Part shown: piece by piece, positions 34,500 to 46,744 of the stretch
Layout of the letters: every line of letters starts with the position of its first letter
How positions within the stretch are numbered: the first letter of the stretch is position 1
Assembly (NCBI GenBank): GCA_036250195.1
Contig: JAVHZZ010000006.1
Coordinates: forward strand, 189,471,850 to 189,535,849
Source of the DNA: Mixophyes australis
Lineage: Eukaryota; Chordata; Amphibia; Anura; Limnodynastidae
DNA length: 64,000 nucleotides
Direction of reading: 5' to 3'
Position numbers and translations under genes: made by a program
Notes under the pieces: model-generated
Databases searched by the model: none
What the model was told of the DNA's origin: nothing
What the model saw: the letters and a program-made list of their open reading frames with translations, nothing else

Positions 34500-34725
34500 T
34501 GTGATGTTATTGCATTAGATATGCTTAATGTTTGTAGACACTCCCTTATATGTTTAAGCTTGAATCTTTAGTGATGGTCCCTAAGACCATGGGGAATGCT
34601 GGGAAGTGGGTGTGGCCAGTGTGCAATGTACCCAGAGTCTGCAAATGGCTGAATAAAGAGCTCAGCAGTGCCCACCCATGCTTCAGTGTCCTGATGAACT
34701 GATTTACAAGTATATTAACAAAACA
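34500..34725 (+). repeat. 3' LTR of the gypsy element
   Basis: Same length (226 bp) as the 5' LTR and identical to it by eye, with the AATAAA signal at 34652-34657. It is followed by the right TTAAG duplication (34726-34730). Confidence 0.95.
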
Positions 34726-34778
34726 TTAAGTAGCTTGATTTGACTTGAATGCATGAGTATCATGCACGGGTTAACTTG

Positions 34779-35081
34779 TGTATGACATATACACATAAGT
34801 ACACCTTTTTTTTTCATGCATCCAGGGCTGGCATTACAATTAGGTAAACCTAGGATATAGCTGCCAACTGCTGCTCCTCCATGTCTGAGTTATGCTGGGA
34901 GTGTGGTGCTTCGCTATGATGTCAGAGTCCAGTGCCACATTGCCATTCTAAGAACAGGAAATGCCATCCCCTTTCCTCCTGCCTACTAAGGTAAGAAGCA
35001 GCAATTTGCTGAGGCGCGCAATGCCTAAGGCGGATGCTCCACCTATTGTGTCCACAGAACCTACGCCGTTCCTGCGTGCAT
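34779..35081. other. Intergenic sequence, no gene seen
   Basis: No domain or defined repeat. Confidence 0.5.
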
Positions 35082-35475
35082 CTTCATCATCATTTATTTA
35101 TATAACACCACTAATTCCACAGCGTTGTACAGAGAACTCACCCACATCAGTTCCTGCCCCATTGGAGCTTACAGTCTAAATTCCCTAAGACACACACAGA
35201 CAGACTAGGGTTTTGATAGCGGCCAATTAACCTACTAGTATGTTTTTGGATTGTGAGAGGAAACCGGAGCACCCGGAGGAAACCTGCGCGGCCGCATCAC
35301 ATTGATATTACTTCCGGGGAGCGGGCGGCCCTAACAGCCGTGATTCTGAGCGGCCCGGGGGGCCGATGCTCCCCTGCCCCCCGGCCCAGCCCACCCCTGA
35401 TGGTCGGGAATCGAACTCATGACCCCAGTGCTGTGAGAGATATGTGCTAACCACTAAGCCAACGTGCTGCCCATG
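35082..35475 (-). mobile_element. V-SINE with a GC-rich foreign segment
   Basis: The tail (GTTGTACAGAGAACTC..., TTATATAACACCACTAATTC) and half of the central domain (GAGGAAACCGGAGCACCCGG) lie on the left. The tRNA-like head (GGTCGGGAATCGAACTCATG, CAGTGCTGTGAG) lies on the right. Between them (about 35287-35399) the expected sequence is replaced by unrelated GC-rich DNA that includes GCGGCCGC and GGCCCGGGGGGCC. Confidence 0.85.
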
Positions 35476-36665
35476 CATTCTGCGTGTAAATGCGTCCACT
35501 TTGTAAATGAGCCCCATAATTCATAAAAATAAAATTTAGCACAGTAATAACACGTAAGTGAAGCATCTCCATGCAATTGTAACCTGTCCCTAACAAGAAC
35601 AAGCTCTGTATTTTTTTGTCTTTTAAGAAGGCAGAATTGTTATACTCCTACACACCAGAGCACACAACATGCTCCCAGAATAAGCCAAACCACGCGTGTG
35701 CAGTTCACTAGCATGCCATAGCCCTCATTATCCTGCTGTCAGCTCTGCTTACAAACCTGTTACCATGCAACACAGCACTGTCTCTTCCACCCCCACTCTC
35801 CTATCCCTTCCTTCTGCCACAATCCCCCCACCCACCTCCTCTCCTATCCAGCTGTTCTCTGCACATGCTGAATTCTGGGAGGTGTAGTTTTCTGCTTCAG
35901 TCATCTAATTCCAGACACAGAGGCACACAGACCCTTACCAAACCTCATGACACAATAGTAACTGACACAGCTCACCAGTAGCAGCCATTTCAACACCATA
36001 TTAGCAAAGACAGCCAGATAAGGACAAATGCGCCATGGTTAAATGAACAGAAGTATAAGCATTGCTGCTGGCTCTCAGTCATCTGCAAATGAATCTCCCT
36101 CACACTGCAGAATGGGATCAATAAATAAAATTCTATCAGCGTGTTTGGAAACAAATTATCCTCTATTCACACAGGCTAATATAATATGCTTTACATTTTA
36201 ATTTGAATTAAAATCAGTTGTTTATTTGAGGTAATCCTTACATATAGGTATGTTTTGTTTTCATGATGTGAGGCGTGTGTAGGGTCTGTTTATTAAGCAC
36301 AAACAAATGACAGACAGATTCAGTAATGCACTAGGTACCACTAGACTATTCTGCCATAGAACAGCACATTGTGCAATTGCAGAATATCTTGTGCTCAACT
36401 GTTTACAGAAATGTTATTTATACAGTGACAATAAATCAGATGTAATTTATCTTAAAAATAATCAGGATTAAGGTTCTTCTTTAATTTCGTACACGTTTAA
36501 ATGTGCAATAAACCAACAAAAGTGAATAGACAACAGCGATCAGTGCAACGAAAGTAAAGTGTACACACGTGCTCAAAAGTAATATAGAGTAGGCTGCTTC
36601 ACTTCAATGACATCCAATTGCAGATGCTAAGCCTATATAAACATAAAAAAGAAAGCGCCAGACAT
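35476..36665. other. Intergenic sequence, no gene seen
   Basis: No coding domain or clear repeat; C/T-rich at about 35780-35870. Confidence 0.5.
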
Positions 36666-37373
36666 AGGGGCACATTTATCAACCACCGCAAAAAATGAAA
36701 AACAGTTTTCAATCCTAATCGCATTGATAAGGATTGAACTATTTCTCATAGTTATTAAAAAATCTCCACAGGAACAACCATTCCGAAAACCGGATGTTCC
36801 TGTGAAGTGTAACACTTACCTTTACACTGGCTCTTCACTTGCCGTCTTGATTGCGATCTGGTTTCCTGCTTTGAATCCCTGTGCACATGCACCGATCGAA
36901 AAATTGGGTATGCGCACAGAGAACCCTACTGTGCAGTGTGAAGAGCGAACAGTTGTCATGTGACAGGGAGGGATCACATGATCCTTTTGCACTTGCGCTG
37001 TCCAGCTCTGCTCTTCGGAGCAAAAGAAAAGACCATTGCCGATGATGTATGTGCGTACAAATAATAACATAACAAGTTTCCGAAAAAAATCTCTTTTTCG
37101 GAACTTGTTAGATTGCAGTAGAGAGCAGTCACCATACTATTTGATGGTGACTGCTTAAAAAAACGATACAAACTGCAAAGCATAAATTTCAAGGATACTC
37201 CAATGTGCGCCAGAAATCACGGTAGGGGGGGAATTCAATTGGCCGCAAGCAGAAAGCCGGGTTAAAATTACTGTAATAATGGTAATAACTTTAATGCCTC
37301 GCTAATTCGGGGGGAATTGAATTCCCCCCTAAGTGTCCTTTAATTAGTGTACACTGTTTGATAAATAGGCCCC
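36666..37373. mobile_element. MITE with GGGGCACATTTATCAA ends
   Basis: The left end is GGGGCACATTTATCAACC. The right end, reverse-complemented, is GGGGCCTATTTATCAAAC. A second inverted pair lies inside (CCGAAAAC... / ...TTTTCGGAA, AAAAAATCTCTTTTTCGGAA). It is about 700 bp with no transposase, and a smaller hairpin element is nested near its right end. Confidence 0.7.
37225..37329. mobile_element. Nested 105-bp hairpin MITE
   Basis: GGGGGGGAATTCAATT at the left is mirrored by AATTGAATTCCCCCC at the right, with TA on both outer sides (37223-37224 and 37330-37331). The TA duplication fits a Tc1/mariner-like mobiliser, but this is only suggestive. Confidence 0.75.
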
Positions 37374-37711
37374 ATAGTTTGATATCATAAATCAATAATA
37401 AACAGAATTTAAAGAGACCAAGTGGGCGCGTACCAAATATAAAAATGATTAATGCTTATCTGGTGGGAAATATCGAGTCACTTTTTTTTACAGTAATGAT
37501 TATTCCTGTAGTGTTCATGCTCCTGAAATTTAAGGTTTAACAGGTTTGGGGGAAATATATTCATAGAACTATTCTACTGCGTTTAACCAAATGCTAAAAG
37601 GTCGCATGCTGTATACAGAAAAACTTCATGTGAAAAAACAAAACAAAACATGGAAACACCACCATAATTTCACACTGTATACTGAGAACAAGTAGGTGTG
37701 ACTCCACTATT

Positions 37712-37723
37712 ACTATTATTATT

Positions 37724-37756
<33 letters not shown>

Positions 37757-38460
37757 CTTTATTTATATAGAGTCAGCATACTCTGCAGCCTTTTACAATT
37801 GCAGCAATGCATATTGAAACACTGCTGCTATTTACTGGGCTACTCAGGGAGCCCGGCAAAGAGCTCCCTGCTTCTGGCGAACGCCGAATCTGAACTGCGC
37901 ATGCGCTGCTAAAGTTCACGCATTCGCATAGGATTTGACCTGGCAGGTGAACATGCAAAGCCAAACCGGCTTCAGTGGACCCCATAGAACAGATAATATA
38001 ACTCCATAATGAGATGGCATAAATTTGCAGCGAAAAGCAATGCTTTTCACTGCTTAGTAAATTACTAACAATGCAGCCTCCATAGAGTTCTATGGGAACT
38101 GCGATAACCCAGGAAAAGTAGGTTAATACAGTAGAAATCTCTGATTTTTCCTGTGGGTTATCCTCTTCATAAATTGTGCGATGCCCAGTCTCTGGAGAAA
38201 ACAGCTGCTTTCTCCGGGTTTATGGCTGATCGCACTGTCATAAATAGACACATGGGTATTCGCAGACAGAGACAGAGGTCTCTTCATCCAAGTTTACAAT
38301 CTATAGGAAAACAGGGGTTTAAGTGCTGTACACTATGTAGAGTGCATATTGGTCCAGCCAGATTGCAGTGGGAAAAAGTGCCTAGTGGGGGATATGATCC
38401 AGTCACACAGCAGTGTTGGTCAGAGGGTCAGAGGGTTGTGTATAGAAGGAGAATATATGT
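37712..38460 (-). mobile_element. L2 LINE 3' end, interrupted
   Basis: The left part is (TAA)n CCTTTATTTATATAGAGTCA with TTTTACAATT, like the tail at 62720-62770. The right part (38285-38450: TTTACAATCTATAGGA, TTGGTCCAGCCAGATTGCAG, CACACAGCAGTGTTGGTC) matches 62842-62975 of the L2 copy at the window's end. The stretch between (about 37800-38285) is a separate insertion with inverted words such as AACCCAGGAAAA / TTTTTCCTGTGGGTT. Confidence 0.72.
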
Positions 38461-39300
38461 TGAGTGAACTATATCACCTTCTTATGACTGTGGCTACTGT
38501 AAACACCATACTTAATAAGAGAAGGAGTCTTTTCCAGGTTAGCTGCCATCTTAATACATCAGAATTAATACAATCTGTCTGTCACCTGATAACATCAATA
38601 TATTATCTTGTTACCATGACAACATCTTTATTATTTACAAAAAGCTTAAATATAATATAAAAACCCCTACCCATAATACAGAGCTTACAATCAAAATATA
38701 AACCTGTATTGGTATATACCGTCTAGGCTGTATTCTTAAATAAACTCACTAGTTAGGTATATTTCTGTCTACATATGACTACAGCCCCCAACATGCTTAT
38801 ATTCTGTATATACAAGCCTGTAAGGCAGACAGGCTTTATGTTTTAAAATCAATTTTGTCTGTCATGATTTCTCTGAATACCCCTTGTAACACGCTTTAAA
38901 GCACATTTCCACTTGATAAACAAAACTCTATAAAACTGTTACTCAACAAATAAACATGTATGAGATCTGTGACTGACAGACCCCCTTGTAGTGGAAACCC
39001 CTCCAATTAAGTTGTTGGGGTGTATGCATCTGAATAGATGATTATTGATTTCTCATTACTGCAGATTACAGATACATCCTTGTAATGCAGTGTTACATTT
39101 CATAAATAAATTAAAAAATAATAAAAATAATAAAAAAAATAGATAATAAAATAATAAAAAAATAAATCATATAACATTTCAAAATAAAATGTATGTATAA
39201 AATGGTCACACATATAAAATGCACCAAAATAATTTTTATATTTCTATGTGCACAGTAAGACTAAACAACTATTCATTATCTTTTTCCAGCCCTGTAATAC
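38461..39300. other. AT-rich sequence upstream of PPP1R9B
   Basis: Includes an (AATAAAA)n-like patch at 39100-39180. No gene seen. The promoter of PPP1R9B should lie between here and 39746, but I see no clear TATA box or CpG island. Confidence 0.45.
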
Positions 39301-39662
39301 ATTTTGACAGATGGATCACTCTTTTTCTGTAATCCCTCCCTCCCTCTCTGTTTCTCTGTTTTTGTTCAGCTCCAGCAATCATTCTCTCTATAGGACCCTG
39401 CAGGAACCCCTTCAGATTGCAGAAGGCAGGAAAAAAGGGAGAGCGCAAGAGAGGGGGAGTGATACAGAGAGAGGGGAGGGGGGGTCACAGAGAGAAAGGA
39501 GGAAGGAGGATGTTGCCTTTCGTGATGCTAGTTTAGGCCAGGATGCATCAGCTACAGTGACATGTTGGGTGACTGTGTTTTTCATAGCTCTGCTTCATAG
39601 CTGTGCCAGATAGATTTCACTGCTCCGTGATACAATAGAGAAGATGCTTCTCTCAGCTTGAT

Positions 39663-39746
39663 GTGACAGACACAAAAAGAGGACGAGGCTGGAGGAGGAG
39701 GGAAGAGGACTATGAGATCTGGGTACCCACATCCTACATCCCAAAA
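39663..39746 (+). other. PPP1R9B: In-frame upstream extension of PPP1R9B exon 1
   Basis: The reading frame stays open for 28 codons before the conserved start, back to an ATG at 39663. That ATG has a poor context (GCTTGATGT), while the conserved pair ATGATG at 39747 has A at -3. Mammalian spinophilin begins MMKTE, matching the downstream start. I therefore treat this stretch as 5' untranslated sequence with a possible minor extended form. Confidence 0.6.
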
Positions 39747-40895
39747 ATGATGAAGACAGAGGGTAAGACCCCAGGTGGGGGACCCAGGAGTTCCTCTCCA
39801 CACAGGAATGCATATGAGGTTGGGGTGCAGACACTGCGCACTGGAAAAGATGGGGTGCCTGAGATGGAATCTGAGGAGGCGCGTAAATCAAGGTGCAAAT
39901 ATGGTTCCAATGTTCACCGTATCAAAAATATGTTCCTACAGATGGGGACAGGTCCAGCAGGTAGTGAGAATGAAACTGGCAAAGCAAAAGAAAAGCCATC
40001 TCGACTGACTTTGCCGCGGGCCGGCAGCCTGAATGAAAACGTCAACCATAGCGCCCTTTTGAAGCTAGGAACTAGCGTCTCAGAGAGGGTAAGCCGTTTC
40101 GACACACCTACAGATAGACAGCCCTCCAAACTGCAGGAGGCACGCCGTGTATTTGAGAAGAATCTCCAAGAAAAGGAGACTACCAACAGAATTTTCCTGC
40201 GTAAAGAGAGAGGTGGGTTCCAGGACAGAAAACTAGATGTTGTGGTGAGGTTTGGTGGGAGCACAGAGTCACTTGACAAACTGGACACAGAGGCCGTCTC
40301 ACCTACTGTCAGCCAATTGAGTGCTGTGTTTGAGAATGCAGACCTCCGCAATAACATTCACAAAGTTCCCATCAAAGGTTCAACCAGTCGGCGGACAAGA
40401 ATTTTCCAACCAGAAGCAGCCAAGGCCACAGAAGAAAAGAAAACCTTGGGAAAGACTGGAGATGTTCCTCACAGGCCTGCTACAGTCCAGGAAATTTGTA
40501 AAATCAAACCAGTGGAAGTGGAAGAGAGTGGGGAGTCTGAAACTGACATAGTTAAGGAGACAGAGGCAACGAAAAATGAGGGGTCGGCCAACACTGGAAT
40601 TGAGAATGGCGGCTCAGAAGCAAAAGGGGTAACGGCGCGGGAAGCAGAGCTGGAGGAAGAGGCTGAAGGAGAGGTGGCAGAGGATGACTACAAGAGGGAA
40701 GACTGGTCTGAGGTTGAAGTAATAGAACTCAGTGCTTACAGTGGACTAGGGGAGGATTCTGGGGGAAGTGGTTTGGATGAAGATGAGGATGGATTTTATG
40801 AAGCGGTCACCAGTTGCCAGGAGATTGAGGGTCTCTCAGAAGAAGAGGAGCAGGCTCCAACACGAAAGATACGCTTCAGCACGTCCCCAATTAAG
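39747..40895 (+). CDS. PPP1R9B: Spinophilin / neurabin-2, exon 1 (residues 1-383)
   Basis: Spinophilin is a scaffold in dendritic spines and at cell junctions that binds F-actin and targets protein phosphatase 1. The exon starts MMKTE, as in mammals. It then shows KYGSNVHRIKNMFLQMG, SLNENVNHSALLKLGTSVSE and RVSRFDTP (actin-binding region), QDRKLDVVVRFGGSTESLDK and AVSPTVSQLSAVFENAD, KIKPVEVEESGESE, an acidic stretch ending ELSAYSGLGEDSGGS, and EIEGLSEEEE. Near its end is RKIRF (residues 373-377), the RVxF-type PP1 docking motif. The proline-rich parts of the mammalian protein are shorter or absent. The donor GTAAGG at 40896 ends the exon on a codon boundary. The frame continuing to 40982 is intron. 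SGCA lies upstream in the opposite direction, as in human. Confidence 0.97.
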
Positions 40896-41326
40896 GTAAG
40901 GCATCTAGGCACACAAACCATGTTGTGTCCAAGTTACTACACTGCTGGGTTATTTTTTAGCCGGGGTAGTGACAAAATATGATTATGCCAATATACAGTT
41001 ACAATTTCAAATCTATCCAGAATTTATCTGTTTCATGCGTCCATTAAATACCAACGTCCCTATATTTCTAATATATATTCAACCAATGTGACTGTATTCT
41101 CATCAGCTAAAACAGGACAGAAAGTCACATAGGCTGCTGCACAGAGTCCAGGAATGGTACAGCATATGTTAAGGCATGTAGTGTCTCCATGACACCAGCA
41201 GTAATATAAAACCTCCCTTACTATACATTATCGACACAAACATGCTCCCTCTCGGTATTGTATGTTACCACTGACACATAATATATAGACATCAATGTGA
41301 TAAGAAATTGCTTTGGTCTTAATGAT

Positions 41327-41330
<4 letters not shown>

Positions 41331-41359
<29 letters not shown>
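41331..41359. repeat. (TCTG)n microsatellite
   Basis: About seven TCTG units, followed by a GT-rich patch. A (GT)n run follows at 41450-41471. Confidence 0.9.
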
Positions 41360-41363
<4 letters not shown>

Positions 41364-42617
41364 GTGTGTCTGTAGACACAGATCCGTTCTCTCAGCGGGG
41401 CTAGTGGTTTTCTCTGCTATACTACACATTCAGCTGTTTGAATGGAGGAAGTGTGTGTGTGTGTGTGTGTATGACACTTCCTGCTGTGGGGACAGTGGCA
41501 GGGTGTGTGTGTGGTGAGGGGGAGGTAGTTCCCACACTTCCTGTTATTGGGGTTATTTAGAGAATTAATATTCCGGCACACTAACCCAGCTGCACTGGCA
41601 CTGCTGTGTGGAGTCATGCTGTGCTATTTGGGTCTTGCAGCAATACAGTCCATATCCCAAATAAAACACTGGGTGTCAACAGTCTAGGCTATTGGGTGCT
41701 GCTTATTTAAAGCAGACAGGGGCAAACTGGGTCTCTCTAGCTGTGGTGGAACTACAAGTCCCAACATCCTTGTAGGTCCATAACAGCTGAGGAGACACAA
41801 GTTACCTACTACTGATCTATAGAATGCACTGTAAAATATCATATGTTTTAAACACAGAGGCCGTTAGGGGTAGTTAGACTGTAAAATGGAGTGTTAGTGG
41901 TCAAATTCAAGTCTGATGGGGAGTTTTATAATTGATATCTATAATTTGCATGTATAGTACAATACAGTATATGACTGGTACACACAGACAGAGCTGTGTG
42001 TGTATATCTATCATACAAAACTGTATGACTATCAGATTGGCATATATTAATAAAGAGAAATGGGTATATTTGATAACAAAAAGGTAACAAATTATACAAA
42101 AACATGTGCTTCAGAGAACACTAGACTGGTGTCCGGTGTGTGCGCAAGGCAAACTTACCAACTGTTTCTAATTTTCAGGGACAGTGCCAGGTTATAAAAT
42201 GTGTCCCTGGAAATGTTTGTTGCTTGCAGTCTTCCTGATTGTAATATTAATACATTGCTTTGTGCTGTTTTTCTTATACTGTGTTCTGGTCCTGAGGCAG
42301 TTCTTGGCTATTAAAAGAGTGTGTTAAGATATCTAAGTAAATGTATTATAATTATATTCAGTGGCTGTGTCATGCTTTCCCTCTATTAATAGGTCTATGT
42401 AGCAGGTTAGTCCCTGACTGAATAGTGACGTCTTCTCAACAGCTTGGCTAGTCAGTTATAGAATAATGTACTGTTGGATTGTGTGAACTCTTCATACTGG
42501 TGTTCTGATCTTATAATGTTATCTGATGAGGTAACATGTAGCCCACTTGCAGAACCTAGGGCCACTTATGAGGCCTCTTTAAGTTGTGCTGCCTATCACT
42601 GGTCGCGTGTGCGTGTA

Positions 42618-42687
<70 letters not shown>
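42618..42687. repeat. (TA)n microsatellite, 70 bp
   Basis: Pure alternating TA inside PPP1R9B intron 1. Confidence 0.97.
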
Positions 42688-42691
<4 letters not shown>

Positions 42692-42949
42692 GATATAGAA
42701 TGGATCTGACCTGTAACTAGACCTTTCCATCCCAGATTACATTTGCAAATGGCCAGTCCTCAACTCCTGCATGAATCCACACAGTATATATGTAGTGTCG
42801 AAGTGGATGTTTAAAACATGAATGATGCTATAACATAATAAATTATATTGTATACATACGTGGCAATAGTTAACGACAATTTCCAGAAACGATTTGCTTT
42901 AGGACATGTGAATCTGTACGTGTCCTGTGGAGAACCCTATAAAGACATA

Positions 42950-45900
42950 ATGCACTACATATACCGTTTGCTTCATGGGTTGCATGTAATTTGTTTATGC
43001 CATAATCCAATCAATGTATATGACTGTGTAGTATGTCAGCTCTTTATGAATATAGGATAATAATAATCTGCCCTACATGACCTGATCACTGCCCAATACA
43101 AGTCACTGCACATGTACATAATACAATTCTATTACATTTTATACAAATATAGGACTCAACATCTATGCAATAAGATCTGACCATTGGATATAATTATAAT
43201 ACAATTCGATTACACTATCTATAGAAACATAGGAGACTACACCTAGCCAACATAAGCTGATCACTTGACATGATCATAATACAATTCTGTTACACTGTAT
43301 AAAGACATAGTATACTACATCGCTGCAACATGACCTAACCACTGGGCATTATAATAAATACAATTCTCTTACACTCTATACAAACATAGGCCACTACATC
43401 TACCCAACAAGACCTTAACGCGAGACATAATACAATTCTATTACACTCTATACAGACAGGGCCGCCACCAGGGGGGTGCAGGGAGTACAGCAGTATGGGG
43501 CCCAACAGCAGAATGGGGCCCTACCAACCCTGGGCCAAAGCAAATTTATTAGGGGTGGGGACCTCCACAGTGAATTAAGCGAGGTAGCGTGCGACATTTC
43601 TAGGCAGCAGCTGCGGTGGTGTGGGGAGAGACCTCTGCGTGTAAATAAGTATGCGGCAGTGGGCCACCTTTTAGGCAGCATGTCTGCCTCCGCTCCCAAG
43701 ATGTGGGTCCCCACAGCTGCCGCTTATTGCTCCAGTCCCAGCCAGGACAGAGATTAATTAATAACGTCACAACGCTGTCAATATACAGGAGCCAAAAGGA
43801 GACAGCAAGACACAGAGAGGTAAGTAAACTATGGGTTATATGGAATCAGGGTTGGGGGGTGACTGTAGAGAATGGGAGGGCAAATGTTGGGTAGAGAATA
43901 ATTTAAAAATGAAGGTGGGGTGAGAGAAAGAAGAAGGGGGGCCTTGCCTGTTACATTTGTACTGGGCCCCGCAATTTCTGATGGCAGCCCTGTATACAGA
44001 CATTGGACGTGGCATCTGCTCAACATGACCTGACCACTAGATATTATAATAATACAATTCTATTATACTCTATACAGATATAGGACACGACATCTACCTA
44101 ACATGACCTGACCACTAGAAATTATAATAATACAATTCTATTATACTCTATACAGACATAGGACACGACATCTACCTAACATGACCTGAGCACTAGAAAT
44201 TATAATAATACAATTCTATTATACTCTATACAGACATAGGACACGACATCTACCTAACATGACCTGAGCACTAGAAATTATAATAATACAATTCTATTAT
44301 ACTCTATACAGACATAGGACACAACATCTACCTATCAGGACCTAACCACTAGAAATTATAATAATACAATTCTATTATACTCTATACAGACATAGGACAC
44401 GACATCTACCTAACATGACCTGACCACTAGATATTATAATAATACAATTCTATTATACTCTATACAGACATTGGACGTGGCATCTGCCCAACATGACCTG
44501 ACCACTAGATATTATAATAATACAATTCTATTATACTCTATACAGATATAGGACACGACATCTACCTAACATGACCTGACCACTAGAAATTATAATAATA
44601 CAATTCTATTATACTCTATACAGATATAGGACACGACATCTACCTAACATGACCTGACCACTAGAAATTATAATAATACAATTCTATTATACTCTATACA
44701 GACATAGGACACAACATCTACCTATCAGGACCTAACCACTAGAAATTATAATAATACAATTCTATTATACTCTATACAGATATAGGACATGACATCTACC
44801 AAACATGACCTGACCACTAGAAATTATAATAATACAATTCTATTATACTCTATACAGACATAGGACACAACATCTACCTATCAGGACCTAACCACTAGAA
44901 ATTATAATAATACAATTCTATTATACTCTATACAGACATAGGACACAACATCTACCTAACATGACCTGACCACTAGAAATTATAATAATACAATTCTATT
45001 ATACTCTATACAGATATAGGACACAACATCTACCTATCAGGACCTGACCACTAGATATTATAATAATACAAATCTATTATACTCTATACAGATATAGGAC
45101 ACGACATCTACCTAACATGACCTGACCACTAGAAATTATAATAATACAATTCTATTATACTCTATACAGATATAGGACACGACATCTACCTAACATGACC
45201 TGACCACTAGAAATTATAATAATACAATTCTATTATACTCTATACAGACATAGGACACAACATCTACCTATCAGGACCTAACCACTAGAAATTATAATAA
45301 TACAATTCTATTATACTCTATACAGATATAGGACATGACATCTACCAAACATGACCTGACCACTAGAAATTATAATAATACAATTATATTATACTCAGAC
45401 ATAGGACAACATCTACCTATCAGGACCTAACCACTAGAAATTATAATAATACAATTCTATTATACTCTATACAGATATAGGACACAACATCTACCTATCA
45501 GGACCTAACCACTAGAAATTATAATAATACAATTCTATTATACTCTATACAGACATAGGACATGACATCTACCAAACATGACCTGAGCACTAGAAATTAT
45601 AATAATACAATTCTATTATACTCTATACAGACATAGGACACGACATCTACCTAACAGGACTAAACCACTAGAAATTATAATACAATTATACCCAACATGA
45701 CCTGACCACTAGCCATAATCAAGATACAATTATGTTACACTGTATAAAAAAATAGGACACTACATCTACCCAACATGTCCAGAACATTGGACATGATTAT
45801 AATAATATCCAACTACACTCACAGTGCCTATACAGACATAGAACACTAGATATAATTCTAAAATGATTCTATTACAATCTATATAGATACAGAACACTAC

Positions 45901-46690
45901 ACGAACCCAACATGATATGACAATAAACATGTTCATGATACAATTATGATGTACCCTATGCAAATATAGGTCACTACATCTACCTAACATGACTGGATCA
46001 CTGTACATGATGAAAATAATATTATCCTAAAGACATTGAGCACTACATCTATCCTACATGGCCTGATAACTGGGCATGATCATAATACAATTCTTCTACA
46101 CCCTATAGAGACATAGATCACTATGCCTACACAACACAATCTGACCAATTGAAATGATCATAATTCTATTTATATTACACTTTATACAAACATAGAATAC
46201 TACATTTACCCAGAATTATCTGACCACTTGAAATTAACATAATACAATTCTATTACATGCTATATAGACAGAGAACAATGACCCTATCCAATACAGTCTA
46301 ATCACTGGACAAGATCATAATACAATTCAATTACATATTGTACATACATAACACATTACACCTAGCAACATGATCTGGCCACTGGACATAACTATAATAA
46401 AATTATGTTGCACTTCAGACAGAAATAGGAGATTACATCTACTCAACATGACCTGACCATTGGACATGATCGTAATAAAATTATATCACACTCGCAGAAA
46501 TAGAACACTATTCACCCAACATGGCCGAACCACAAGATATAATCATAATACAATTGTAAAACACTTTATAAAGTTATAGGACACTACACATATTCAACAT
46601 GATCTGATCATTGAATATGATAGAAATATATTATCATCGCAATTCGTACAGATCTGGGACACTACATCTACCCAACATGTGCCACCCTTC
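42950..46690. repeat. 78-bp satellite array
   Basis: The unit contains TCTATACAGACATAGGACAC, GACATCTACCTAACATGACC, TGACCACTAGAAATTATAA and TAATACAATTCTATTATAC. Starts recur every 78 bases (for example 44068 and 44146). The centre (about 44000-45690) is very uniform. Both flanks (42950-43440 and 45690-46690) are diverged copies still recognisable by CTACAT, ACATGACCTGA and ATAATACAATTCT. This gradient, young centre and old edges, is typical of arrays that expand by unequal exchange. About 40 units in total. Confidence 0.93.
43457..43992. mobile_element. hAT-type MITE, 536 bp, inside the satellite
   Basis: Ends CAGGGCCGCCA and TGGCAGCCCTG (inverted). An exact 8-bp duplication, TATACAGA, flanks it (43449-43456 and 43993-44000); these bases are part of the 78-bp unit. 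The inside has GGGGCCC-type words near both ends and no transposase. Eight bases of duplication fit hAT. Confidence 0.92.
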
Positions 46691-46744
46691 AGCAGTGCCA
46701 CACTTTACTCTGCACGTCTCCCAAAGAACTTTGCATAATGCCCA

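Larger units (their letters stand above)
30167..34725 (+). mobile_element. Intact young Ty3/gypsy LTR retrotransposon, 4559 bp
   Basis: Complete structure: 5' LTR, primer-binding site, one open Gag-Pol frame, purine tract, 3' LTR and a 5-bp duplication. The two 226-bp LTRs appear identical at every base I compared. At insertion they are copies of each other, so identity implies a recent event. The compact layout, short LTRs and single fused frame resemble the Mag-type lineage seen in many animals as K02A2.6-like proteins. That lineage call is an inference. No envelope gene is present. Confidence 0.95.
29846..34778 (+). mobile_element. Candidate Helitron, interrupted by the gypsy element
   Basis: The 5' end TCTACTATATAAATGCCTAG begins with the TC and TATA-rich start usual for Helitrons. 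The 3' end has a perfect short hairpin (GCATGA GTA TCATGC, 34751-34765) about 10 bp before TTAACTTG. The bases at the borders (A before 29846, T after 34778) fit insertion between A and T. Without the gypsy insertion the element is only about 370 bp and non-coding. The last four bases are CTTG rather than the canonical CTRR, so the assignment is tentative. Confidence 0.45.

Noticed and set aside
42950..46690. The 78-bp satellite as a centromere repeat
   Set aside because: Only about 40 units, inside a gene intron, with old diverged flanks; nothing points to a centromere.
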